This document shows, one piece after another, positions 6,713-12,120 of a stretch of DNA of 12,453 nt. How positions within the stretch are numbered: position 1 is the stretch's first letter; the number at the start of each line of letters is the position of its first letter. The position numbers and the translations under genes were made by a program. Source of the stretch: Sphingomonadales bacterium (GTDB lineage: Bacteria; Pseudomonadota; Alphaproteobacteria; Sphingomonadales; Sphingomonadaceae); contig JANYCM010000041.1 of NCBI GenBank assembly GCA_025360285.1, positions 1-12,453 on the forward strand, written 5' to 3'. The notes beneath the pieces were generated by a model, which worked only from the letters and a program-made list of their open reading frames with translations, had not been told where the DNA came from and did no database searches.

Positions 6713-6901
6713 TTAAGCGGCAAATTCGGTCAAACGGCGATCGCCAGCGCGGCCGCGCGCGTTGAGGCGGGCCATGGCGATTTCAGCCTCGGGGCGGCTA
6801 CGAAAGCCGCCGCTGACGACCAGCCAGCGCGCCTCTCCCATCCGCGACACGTGCTTCTCTTCGATGCGCCAGTTGGCCAGAGGATCAGCCGATGTTTGCA
6901 C
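6713..6901 (-). CDS. Small hypothetical protein
   Basis: This probable gene encodes about 62 residues. The core (NWRIEEKHVSRMGEARWLVV, then SGGFRSRPEAEIAMARLNAR) reads as two or three strands plus a helix, and looks more like a protein than the shadow frames do. The stop is TAA at 6713, followed by the ribosome binding site of the next gene. The start is uncertain. GTG at 6901 would overlap the Acb2/Tad1-like gene by 17 bases; GTG at 6850 and ATG at 6841 are alternatives. No good Shine-Dalgarno is seen for any of them, so translational coupling is the likely mechanism. Function unknown. Confidence 0.5.
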   Translation of the reverse strand: MQTSADPLANWRIEEKHVSRMGEARWLVVSGGFRSRPEAEIAMARLNARGRAGDRRLTEFAA

Positions 6902-7139
6902 GGACGGCGCAGTCCTTGGCTTCGAGCAGCTTGCGCAGCGCGGCGCTGCGCTCGGCATTGCGCGGCAGGACGGCGATGATCTGCATGGCCAGATCGCAAA
7001 AGGGCTTGCTGACCACCTGCAACGCGGGCGGCAGATGCGCCCAATGAAAAAAACGCAGGATCGGGTCCACCAGTACCTCGGGCGCGGTGAATTCAGCCGG
7101 CGCGGGGTGAATGAGCGAGGATGCTGTATGGTCGGTCAC
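6885..7139 (-). CDS. Acb2/Tad1 hairpin-domain protein: putative anti-CBASS/anti-Thoeris sponge
   Basis: This 84-residue protein has the helical hairpin domain shared by Acb2 and Tad1. Such phage proteins bind cyclic nucleotide signals (for Acb2, cyclic di- and trinucleotides of CBASS; for Tad1, ADP-ribose-type signals of Thoeris) and so keep the host's abortive defence from firing. The N-terminal 25 residues are variable. The hairpin runs from about residue 27 to 82: PILRFFHWAHLPPALQVVSK, then PFCDLAMQIIAVLPRNAERS and AALRKLLEAKDCAVRA. The pattern 'LRFF...HLPP.LQ..S.PF..LA..I...LPRN.ER..ALRKLLEAKD.AVRA' is recognised as the family pattern. GTG at 7139 overlaps the previous stop (GTGA) and has a strong site, AAAAGGAGA, 6-7 nt upstream. 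Acb2 was found in transposable Pseudomonas phages, so the setting fits. The ligand cannot be told from the sequence. Confidence 0.85.
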   Translation of the reverse strand: MTDHTASSLIHPAPAEFTAPEVLVDPILRFFHWAHLPPALQVVSKPFCDLAMQIIAVLPRNAERSAALRKLLEAKDCAVRANIG

Positions 7140-7426
7140 TGTTGGTCTCCTTTTGGCAATAGGTGGCGCCCGTCATCGCGCCAGTTCCGCCATTTGGCCT
7201 TCAGCCAGGCGGCGAGGCCGTCTATCCAGAGCGTGATGACGTTACTGTCGATCGATTCGGCATCGCTGCCGACGAGGACGCCGGTCTGCCGGATCGCGGC
7301 GAGGTGGCGCTCGGCGTCGGGCCAGTCGGCCGGGCCTTGCAGCCAGAAACCGAAGCAGCGACCGTCGATCGTATAATCGACGACGAAGGGCGGCTTGCGG
7401 CCGGTCGGGCTGCCCGCGCCAATCAT
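7136..7426 (-). CDS. Small hypothetical phage protein
   Basis: This 96-residue protein is coupled by 4-base ATGA/GTGA overlaps on both sides. The N-terminal half reads FVVDYTIDGRCFGFWLQGPA then DWPDAERHLAAIRQTGVLVG: two strands, then a helix and a third strand, an arrangement seen in small phage proteins of unknown role. The C-terminal half holds LWIDGLAAWLKAKWRNWRD, a Trp-rich amphipathic helix that could lie on a membrane or a partner protein. It sits directly upstream of the Acb2/Tad1-like gene, so it may share an anti-defence or accessory role; that is inference from position only. Confidence 0.7.
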   Translation of the reverse strand: MIGAGSPTGRKPPFVVDYTIDGRCFGFWLQGPADWPDAERHLAAIRQTGVLVGSDAESIDSNVITLWIDGLAAWLKAKWRNWRDDGRHLLPKGDQQ

Positions 7427-7635
7427 GCCGGCACCAGCTTTACGGCGAGCCCGCCATGTGTCTCGACGATCAACCCACGATCGAGAAGCGCTTTGATCGC
7501 CCCACGCAGCAGAGGACCGTTTTCGCCGACCTCGACGGAGATCGCGATTTCATCCTTGGCCAGCGCGCCGCAGCCGGATTTCAGCCAATCCATGATCTCG
7601 TCACCGACCGACGTGGCCGTACGCTTTTTGGTCAT
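7423..7635 (-). CDS. Small protein, possible winged-helix fold
   Basis: This 70-residue protein overlaps both neighbours by four bases (ATGA). After a basic start (MTKKRTATSVGDEIMDWLKS) the sequence reads like a short winged-helix unit: LAKDEIAISVEVGENGPLLR, then GAIKALLDRGLIVETHGGLA. The segment 'LRGAIKALLDRGLIVETHGG' resembles a recognition helix followed by a beta wing. A role in DNA binding is plausible but unproven. It lies directly downstream of the small terminase gene, the first of the six small genes that separate the two terminase subunits. Confidence 0.65.
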   Translation of the reverse strand: MTKKRTATSVGDEIMDWLKSGCGALAKDEIAISVEVGENGPLLRGAIKALLDRGLIVETHGGLAVKLVPA

Positions 7636-8195
7636 GCCGCCACTCCCAGCACCGCGTGGTAAATCGCATCGACGGTTTCGCGGGAGAGGCCCGCCGCCTG
7701 CGCCGCCGTCTTCGCCGTTTCGGCCGACAGCTTCTTTTGCAGCGCCATCGCCTTGGCGCGGATATCGTTGAGTCCGCCTTTCGACCCGACGACGTTTTTG
7801 AGCGTGATCGAAAGCTGCATCGCTTCCTTGGGATCAAGGATCACCAGCTCGCCGTCTTCGGTGGCGGTCATCAGGCGGACGATCGAGCTTTCGAGCAACT
7901 CCAGGCCCAGCTGGGCGACCTTGCCGTCTTCACCCGGCGTCACCGCCTCGGTCAGCACGCGCGCGGTTTCTCGGGTCTGGCGCAGATCGCGGCTGATCTC
8001 GTCGAGCGACTTGGTGTGCCGCGCCAGCGCCGTGCGGCTGACCGGCTGCGCCAGTTCGTCGAGCTTCGCCTTGATCTGGTCGATGCCCCAGCCATACTCC
8101 AGCCGCAGATTGGCGATCATCCTCTTGATCTCGGGATCAAGCTGATCAACCGTCGAGGGACGGTGGCGCATTGGTCCAAGGCGGCCAGCGGCCAT
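7632..8195 (-). CDS. Terminase small subunit, DUF3486 family (Mu gp27-like)
   Basis: This 187-residue protein is the DUF3486-type small terminase, which recognises phage DNA and starts packaging with the large subunit. The N-terminal third is a helix-turn-helix-like region: RPSTVDQLDPEIKRMIANLR, EYGWGIDQIKAKLDE and VSRTALARHTKSLDEI, matching the family's 'V..LP.E.........G.s...I...L......S..AL.RH'. The remaining part is helical with SIVRLMTATEDGELVILDPK and AMQLSITLKNVVGSKGGL, where subunits probably assemble into a ring. The ATG at 8195 comes 4 nt after the previous stop. Length is normal for the family. Confidence 0.9.
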   Translation of the reverse strand: MAAGRLGPMRHRPSTVDQLDPEIKRMIANLRLEYGWGIDQIKAKLDELAQPVSRTALARHTKSLDEISRDLRQTRETARVLTEAVTPGEDGKVAQLGLELLESSIVRLMTATEDGELVILDPKEAMQLSITLKNVVGSKGGLNDIRAKAMALQKKLSAETAKTAAQAAGLSRETVDAIYHAVLGVAA

Positions 8196-8199
8196 CGCG

Positions 8200-8499
8200 T
8201 CAGGCCTTCGGCGCCGGACGCTGGACGCCGGGATTTTGGGCGCGGCCGGTGGCGATATCGGCGCCGCGTTCGGTCAGGGTGGCGACGACCAGGCCGGGCG
8301 CCGGTTCATCGGTCACGATCAGGCCCTGCTCGGCCAGCCAGGCGAGTTCGCCGCGCATCTGGTCGCGCGACGCGGCCAGGCCATGGGCATTGGCTGCATC
8401 GGTCAGCACCGAGGAATTCAGCTTGAAGCCGCCGGCCTCATCGAGCAGCCGCAGCACGACCAGGCGCAGATGCTTGGCGAAATGGTTGGCGTAGCTCAC
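8200..8499 (-). CDS. Winged-helix phage protein, VpaChn25_0724-like
   Basis: This 99-residue protein matches the pattern of a small winged-helix family, known in annotation as VpaChn25_0724 family phage protein, that lies between the DUF2730 gene and the small terminase in Mu-like phages. Key segments: MSYANHFAKHLRLVVLRLLD, the helix pair LTDAANAHGLAASRDQMRGE, LAWLAEQGLIV, the wing GLVVATLTERGADIATGRA, and the basic proline-rich end NPGVQRPAPKA. The GTG start at 8499 overlaps the previous stop (GTGA). The 'A.LTERG.D.A.GRA..PGV.RP' tail is the most distinctive part. The DNA target and role are unknown; a link to packaging is suggested by position only. Confidence 0.85.
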   Translation of the reverse strand: MSYANHFAKHLRLVVLRLLDEAGGFKLNSSVLTDAANAHGLAASRDQMRGELAWLAEQGLIVTDEPAPGLVVATLTERGADIATGRAQNPGVQRPAPKA

Positions 8500-8864
8500 G
8501 GTGCGGGCCTCATCATGAATTCTTCGATGCGAACGACCGCGCTGCGGATCACGTCGGCCTCGTCGCCGATCGCATCGACCTTGGCTGAAAGGCTGGAAAT
8601 GTCGGCCTTGGACGGCATCTGATCGAGATGCGCCTCGACCCGCGTCAGCCGGTCATTGATCGAACTGATCTTGGTCGGCATTTCGCCGGTGCGGCCTTCA
8701 ACGATGGTAACGCGCTGCGCCAGATTGGCGACCAGCTCGGTCAGCGTCTTCCAGGTGTCGCTGCGCCGCCATTCGTTCGAACGCCAGAAGGTGCCGCCGG
8801 AAAACAGCAGCGCGGCCCCGGCGATGACGATGGCCAGCGCCTGCAGGTTGATCTCCACGTTCAC
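8496..8864 (-). CDS. DUF2730-type membrane-anchored coiled-coil phage protein
   Basis: This 122-residue protein has one N-terminal membrane helix (about residues 7-25, LQALAIVIAGAALLFSGGTF). A long heptad-like helix follows, with TWKTLTELVANLAQRVTIVE, INDRLTRVEAHLDQMPSKAD and ISSLSAKVDAIGDEADVIRS. It resembles the DUF2730 proteins found next to lysis and packaging genes in Mu-like phages. The function is not known. GTG at 8864 was chosen because it overlaps the previous stop as GTGA and places the membrane segment at the N-terminus; a longer frame to 9023 would run deep into the zinc finger gene. Confidence 0.8.
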   Translation of the reverse strand: MNVEINLQALAIVIAGAALLFSGGTFWRSNEWRRSDTWKTLTELVANLAQRVTIVEGRTGEMPTKISSINDRLTRVEAHLDQMPSKADISSLSAKVDAIGDEADVIRSAVVRIEEFMMRPAP

Positions 8865-9142
8865 GCCGTCACCCCCCGGAAATTCGATGTGCCGGCACCC
8901 TCGACGATAGGCACACGCACACGATTGCGCGCCTCGATGCGGCCCTGGCAGATGATGCAGCGGCGGGCGGACGGCAGCGCGGCGCGGCGCGCCGGCTCGA
9001 TCTCGTCGCCGCAGCCGATGCACTCGGCCTCGCCTTCGGCCGCCAGCGCGGCGGTCACCCGGCGGACGCCTTCGGTGCGCTCGGCCTCGGTGAGCCAGGC
9101 GGCTTCATCGACCACATCCATGGCGGTGCGGATCAGGAGCAT
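8861..9142 (-). CDS. DksA/TraR-type C4 zinc finger protein
   Basis: This protein of 93 residues (or 86 if the ATG at 9121 is used) carries the zinc finger Cys41-x2-Cys44-x17-Cys62-x2-Cys65 (CIGCGDEIEPARRAALPSAR, then RCIICQGRIE), the hallmark of the DksA/TraR family. The N-terminal part, MDVVDEAAWLTEAERTEGVR, is a single helix, much shorter than the DksA coiled coil. Short members such as TraR bind in the secondary channel of RNA polymerase and copy the effect of DksA with ppGpp on promoters. A phage copy could change host transcription. The ATG at 9142 overlaps the Rz1 stop by 10 bases; the family pattern slightly favours ATG at 9121. Neither has a clear ribosome binding site. Identity is good, target unknown. 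Confidence 0.85.
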   Translation of the reverse strand: MLLIRTAMDVVDEAAWLTEAERTEGVRRVTAALAAEGEAECIGCGDEIEPARRAALPSARRCIICQGRIEARNRVRVPIVEGAGTSNFRGVTA

Positions 9143-9444
9143 TGCTTGGCGGCATCGCCGAACAGCGCGGCGATCGAATCGCCCCAGCGCGATAGCGCGC
9201 CCACCCAATCGAGCGTCGGCTTGTCGCCGGTCAGGCTGCCGCCGGCCGGGCGCGCCGGGCGCGCCGGCAGCGCGGCGAGCAGCTCCGGCGGGCAAACGCG
9301 CACGGTCTGGGTGCGGGTCTCCACGATCGGGTCGGGATCGCGCGGCAATGGCTTAGTTGCCCGTGAGGTCGCGCAGGCACTGATCATCGCAAGTGATGCG
9401 ACCATCAGGACCAGGTGCACGATTTGAAATCGCAGCTTTGGCAT
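9133..9444 (-). CDS. Rz1-like outer membrane spanin lipoprotein
   Basis: This 103-residue protein is the probable outer membrane spanin. The N-terminus has a lipoprotein signal: basic start MPKLRFQ, hydrophobic IVHLVLMVASLAM, and lipobox ISAC with Cys24 as the lipidated residue. The mature part is Pro-rich (KPLPRDPDPIV, CPPELLAALPARPARPAGG), as usual for Rz1. The gene starts inside the Rz gene in another frame, overlapping it by 92 bases, the classic overlapping Rz/Rz1 layout. Together the pair links inner and outer membranes and fuses them in the last step of lysis. At 103 residues it is longer than many Rz1 proteins; the C-terminal 30 residues (DWVGALSRWGDSIAALFGDA) form an extra amphipathic helix. 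Confidence 0.85.
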   Translation of the reverse strand: MPKLRFQIVHLVLMVASLAMISACATSRATKPLPRDPDPIVETRTQTVRVCPPELLAALPARPARPAGGSLTGDKPTLDWVGALSRWGDSIAALFGDAAKQCS

Positions 9445-9892
9445 TGGCGTCCTTTCGGGCGGTGGTGGCGGCGCGCGCATCGGCGCGGGTGATGGCACCG
9501 GCCGTCGCGGCGCGGGCATCGGCAAGCTGGCGGGTGAGGTCGGCAGCGGTGGCATCGAGCGCGGCCAGCTCGGCGTTCTGGCGCTTAACGTATTCCGAGC
9601 ACGCGGCCCGGATGACGTAGAGCTCGCCAACCTTCAGCGACGAATCGCACTGGCGGTAGCGATCCGCCCGCGTTGCCGCATCGGCAATCGCCTGGGGGCA
9701 GTTGAGGGTCAGCGTGCCCGCATCGAGAACCGAAGCGCTTTGCACTGCCGCCTCGCACGCCAGGGCACGGCGTTCGACGATTTTCAGCCTGTCATGATCA
9801 CGCAGCAGCCAGACACCGCCGCCGATCGCCGACAGGATGAACAGCCCGGCGGCGATGACGCCATAAAGCCGGATACCAAACAGGCCGAACAT
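9353..9892 (-). CDS. Rz-like inner membrane spanin
   Basis: This 179-residue protein has one N-terminal membrane helix (about residues 9-30, LYGVIAAGLFILSAIGGGVW) and a periplasmic part rich in helices. A coiled-coil-like stretch lies around residues 100-150 (YVKRQNAELAALDATAADLT, RQLADARAATAGAITRAD). Cysteines occur in the periplasmic part (for example LTLNCPQ and ITCDDQCLRDLTGN). This topology and the Rz1-type gene starting inside its 3' end identify it as the inner membrane spanin. Its ATG at 9892 shares one base with the stop of the holin-like gene (TGATG). Sequence conservation in Rz is low, so the call rests on topology and context. Confidence 0.8.
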   Translation of the reverse strand: MFGLFGIRLYGVIAAGLFILSAIGGGVWLLRDHDRLKIVERRALACEAAVQSASVLDAGTLTLNCPQAIADAATRADRYRQCDSSLKVGELYVIRAACSEYVKRQNAELAALDATAADLTRQLADARAATAGAITRADARAATTARKDANAKAAISNRAPGPDGRITCDDQCLRDLTGN

Positions 9893-10152
9893 CAGGCCGT
9901 CCCCTGCGTCTTGTCGAAGGATCGCAGCGCCGAAAAGCCCAGCGCGCCGACCAGGGCGGTGGCGGCCATCCAGTCAAAGGCATCGACCGGCCGGCCGGCA
10001 AAATGCTGCAACAGCGGCAGCACGGCGCCGCGCACCGCCAGCGTGGCGACGCAAACCCAACTGCCGGCCGGGCGCCAGGCGCGGACGAAGAACTCCCAGG
10101 CGCCCTTTGGCGGGATCGCCGAGACGCCGGTAAGCGGGGCTTCAGCGGCCAT
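9892..10152 (-). CDS. Holin-like small membrane protein
   Basis: This 86-residue protein has two predicted membrane helices, about residues 33-51 (CVATLAVRGAVLPLLQHF) and 59-76 (FDWMAATALVGALGFSAL), and a charged C-terminus (RSFDKTQGTA). It lies between the endolysin and the spanins, coupled to both by TGATG overlaps, where a holin is expected. A holin would collect in the inner membrane and open holes that let the endolysin, which has no signal peptide, reach the cell wall. The N-terminus (MAAEAPLTGVSAIPPKGAWE) is soluble. No holin family signature was recognised, so the call rests on size, topology and position. Confidence 0.7.
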   Translation of the reverse strand: MAAEAPLTGVSAIPPKGAWEFFVRAWRPAGSWVCVATLAVRGAVLPLLQHFAGRPVDAFDWMAATALVGALGFSALRSFDKTQGTA

Positions 10153-10781
10153 CAGGCGCGCCCCAGCTTGGCGGCACGATCGAGCCAGCCTTCCAGGAAC
10201 ACGGCCTGCGATTGGTCGGCAATGGCGATGCCGCGGTATCGATCGGCGGCGATATCGCGATACGCCGTCAGCAGGTCGGACCCGTAAACCCGATGCGCGG
10301 CGGCCGTCGTCTGCTGACCGATGGCACCGTCTTCGGCCAGGGCCGGCAGCAGGCCCTTGCCGGCACGATTGATCGCTTTTTGCAGCATGCGGCCGGCAGT
10401 GCGCAGCCCGGCGTTCACTGCCTGGTCGAACACCGCGCCGTCGATCCCCGTTGGCAGCGCATCGCACTTCGCCGGTGTCCAGAAGCACCACAGGTAGATT
10501 TTGGCGGCCTGCTCGACCGTCAGCGCCCGGATATCGTCAACGTCGATCGGCCCAGCCGGGAACAGCCCGCGCACCGCCGGATTGATGGCAGCTTCGGCGC
10601 GCAGGAAGCGCAACGAAATGCCGAAATGGGTGGCACCGCCCCTGTCGTTGGGATGATCGACAAAGCCGCCTTCGGTGCCCAGCAGCGCTCGCAGACAGAC
10701 CGAGAAGCGATCGTTTCGATCTCGACCGGCGAAGCCTTCGAAAGCGGGCACGGTTTGAAGGGGCTTGGAATAGCGCGGCAT
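10152..10781 (-). CDS. Endolysin, glycoside hydrolase family 108 (N-acetylmuramidase type)
   Basis: This 209-residue protein cuts host peptidoglycan for phage release. The GH108 signature is at residues 35-55: GTEGGFVDHPNDRGGATHFG followed by IS, with Glu37 as the likely catalytic acid. The C-terminal half carries the peptidoglycan-binding 'PG_binding_3' pattern (FDQAVNAGLRTAGRMLQKAI, LAEDGAIGQQTTAA, FLEGWLDRAAKL). No signal peptide is seen, so a holin is needed. The start was set at ATG 10781, not the TTG at 10787. The ATG has no Shine-Dalgarno, but its first base lies 43.5 bp from the centre of the upstream CGGAA-N4-TTCCG dyad, the same distance as at the protease gene. It is the first gene of the late operon. 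Confidence 0.93.
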   Translation of the reverse strand: MPRYSKPLQTVPAFEGFAGRDRNDRFSVCLRALLGTEGGFVDHPNDRGGATHFGISLRFLRAEAAINPAVRGLFPAGPIDVDDIRALTVEQAAKIYLWCFWTPAKCDALPTGIDGAVFDQAVNAGLRTAGRMLQKAINRAGKGLLPALAEDGAIGQQTTAAAHRVYGSDLLTAYRDIAADRYRGIAIADQSQAVFLEGWLDRAAKLGRA

Positions 10782-10834
10782 GGCCAAGGCCTAGGCGCGC
10801 GCGGGGGGTTCGATGGCCGGAAGCAGTTCCGCCC
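10781..10834 (-). promoter_or_regulatory. Predicted Mor-type late promoter (Plys-like) upstream of endolysin
   Basis: Positions 10812-10834 hold the second copy of the 23-bp element also found at 627-649. The perfect inverted repeat is CGGAA (10818-10822) and TTCCG (10827-10831), with centre 10824.5. This lies 43.5 bp from the first base of the endolysin ATG at 10781. If transcription starts there, the -10 region would be TAGGCC (10793-10788), a poor match, as expected only for an activator-dependent promoter. The element starts 8 bp after the mor stop codon. Mu has Plys at the same place. The role is inferred from position, symmetry and repetition. Confidence 0.6.
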
Positions 10835-10842
10835 GGCGGGGT

Positions 10843-11217
10843 TTAACCGAAGCTGCCGAAAAGCCCCTGTTGCCAATCAGCCTCGGCGTCGTTGGCCTCG
10901 GCGAGTACCTGCCGCACGAAGCGGTCAGTCACAAGCAGGCGGGCGGCGATATCGCGGTTGCCCAGGCCCCGCGCCTTCATCGCCCGGATGGCGGCACGCT
11001 TGGCGGCACCGACCGGAAATTCCAGCTTAGTCCTATAAAAATAGCTGCCGAGCAAGGCTGCCTTGTCCTGGCCGATCGCGGCCGTCACCGGATGATCGGG
11101 GCCGGGGTTGCGGGGCACATACAGCGGCCGACCGCAGAACGCCGCCGCCAGCCGCGCCGCCGCCTCGTCGCCGATCACGGCGGCGACTTCGGCTTCGATC
11201 GGGCTGGCGGCCGGCAT
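10843..11217 (-). CDS. mor: Mor-type transcription activator of late genes
   Basis: This 124-residue protein belongs to the Mor/C family of Mu, which bind a dyad upstream of middle or late promoters and recruit the host RNA polymerase. The N-terminal dimerisation part reads IEAEVAAVIGDEAAARLAAA, FCGRPLYVPRNPG. The C-terminal part carries the helix-turn-helix: AIRAMKARGLGNRDIAARLL, VTDRFVRQVLAEAND. ATG at 11217 was chosen; it comes 4 nt after the gemA stop and gives the family's usual length of about 125-130 residues. The longer frame (to 11265) lies within gemA. No second activator (Mu C) is seen before the endolysin, which begins 61 bp after the stop codon. Confidence 0.9.
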   Translation of the reverse strand: MPAASPIEAEVAAVIGDEAAARLAAAFCGRPLYVPRNPGPDHPVTAAIGQDKAALLGSYFYRTKLEFPVGAAKRAAIRAMKARGLGNRDIAARLLVTDRFVRQVLAEANDAEADWQQGLFGSFG

Positions 11218-11221
11218 GGCG

Positions 11222-11947
11222 TCAGTCGTCGTAATGGGACGCAGCGGCGTGCGTCGCCAGGTCATGGCCGAGCGCGGCGGCCAGCTGCTCGAGGTCGCGC
11301 TCGGTCGGCGTTTGCACCCGGCCGACGATGCCGAGGCGCTCGCTCAGCGTCGTCGCCATTGTCGCCGTCGCAGCCACGACGCCGGCGGCGATCAACCGGC
11401 GCAGGATGGCGGCGCACAGCCGGTATTTCAGCGTCCAGATCGGATCGGCCAGGCCGGCGGTGTTCTGGTCCCAGCCATGGCTGACCGCGATGGATTTGAG
11501 CGCTTCGATGACCTTGTAGACCTGGCTCTGGTCGGCCCATTGAAAGCGTTCGCAACCCATCTGGCGGCGCGCGAACGCCTCCAGTGCGGCCTCGCTCGGC
11601 TGCCGGATGACACCGAGCAGCGACAGCGATATCCACAGCGCCCGCGCCTTTTTGGCGCCGGGATGGTCGGCGCGGCGGGGCTTGCCTGGCTTGCCGGGCG
11701 TGACCTTGGGTGCCCAACCGAGCCGCTTGAACTCGTCGAGCACCTGGCCCAGCTGCGGCTCGGTCATCGCCGTGCAACTGGTGAGGCCCGTTACCCGATC
11801 GAGCAGCGCGCGATAATCGCCGTCGTCAAAGTCCAGGTCCTTCCGGGCGATCTGGATTTTGGCGATCATCACCCGGCGCTGCGGGAATGGCGCGAAGGCG
11901 GCCGGCTTGGCCGTGGGGCGCGCCGGGGCGACGGCGACGCGGCTCAC
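11222..11947 (-). CDS. gemA: GemA-like regulatory protein (DUF1018)
   Basis: This 241-residue protein matches the Mu GemA family, which lies just before mor in Mu-like phages and is linked in Mu to changes in host gene expression and DNA supercoiling. The family start is at about residues 28-60: IAKIQIARKDLDFDDGDYRA, LLDRVTGLTSCTAMTEPQLG, followed by QVLDEFKRLGW. A linker rich in Lys and Pro leads to the second domain: ALWISLSLLGVIRQPSEAAL, FARRQMGCERFQWADQSQVY, KVIEALKSIAVSHGW. The GTG at 11947 overlaps the previous stop (GTGA). The ATG at residue 27 (MIAKIQIARK) is an alternative that would remove a Pro/Ala-rich leader. Confidence 0.9.
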   Translation of the reverse strand: MSRVAVAPARPTAKPAAFAPFPQRRVMIAKIQIARKDLDFDDGDYRALLDRVTGLTSCTAMTEPQLGQVLDEFKRLGWAPKVTPGKPGKPRRADHPGAKKARALWISLSLLGVIRQPSEAALEAFARRQMGCERFQWADQSQVYKVIEALKSIAVSHGWDQNTAGLADPIWTLKYRLCAAILRRLIAAGVVAATATMATTLSERLGIVGRVQTPTERDLEQLAAALGHDLATHAAASHYDD

Positions 11948-12120
11948 AGCGTCAGCTCCCAGCCGGCTTCTATCGCGGCGGCTACGGCGATGCCGACGAG
12001 CGCGAGGTGGATGGCAAGGCCCTGGGCCCCCGCAACGCCTGCGGCCCAATCCATCCAGATCATGCCGGCGGCCGACGATGTCACGACGACGCAGAGCAGC
12101 GCGAAGACGAGGCAGATCAT
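11944..12120 (-). CDS. Small two-helix membrane protein
   Basis: This 58-residue protein is made almost wholly of two hydrophobic segments, MICLVFALLCVVVTSSAAGM and GLAIHLALVGIAVAAAIEAG, joined by a short loop (IWMDWAAGVAGAQ). It ends WELTL. The ATG at 12120 overlaps the previous stop (ATGA), and its own stop overlaps the gemA GTG. Two coupled overlaps support it as a real gene. It lies in the early region, not in the lysis block, so it is less likely to be the holin, although its topology would allow it. Function unknown. Confidence 0.65.
   Translation of the reverse strand: MICLVFALLCVVVTSSAAGMIWMDWAAGVAGAQGLAIHLALVGIAVAAAIEAGWELTL

Noticed and set aside
8496..9023. Longer start for the DUF2730-type protein
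   Set aside because: The extra N-terminus is Arg-rich and antithetic to a protein start, and would overlap the zinc finger gene by 160 bases; the GTGA overlap at 8864 is typical for this operon.
10787..10787. TTG at 10787 as endolysin start
   Set aside because: ATG two codons later is a better start codon and is at the same distance from the dyad as the protease start.
11944..12120. Two-helix protein as the phage holin
   Set aside because: It lies in the early region upstream of gemA and mor; the protein next to the endolysin is the better holin candidate.
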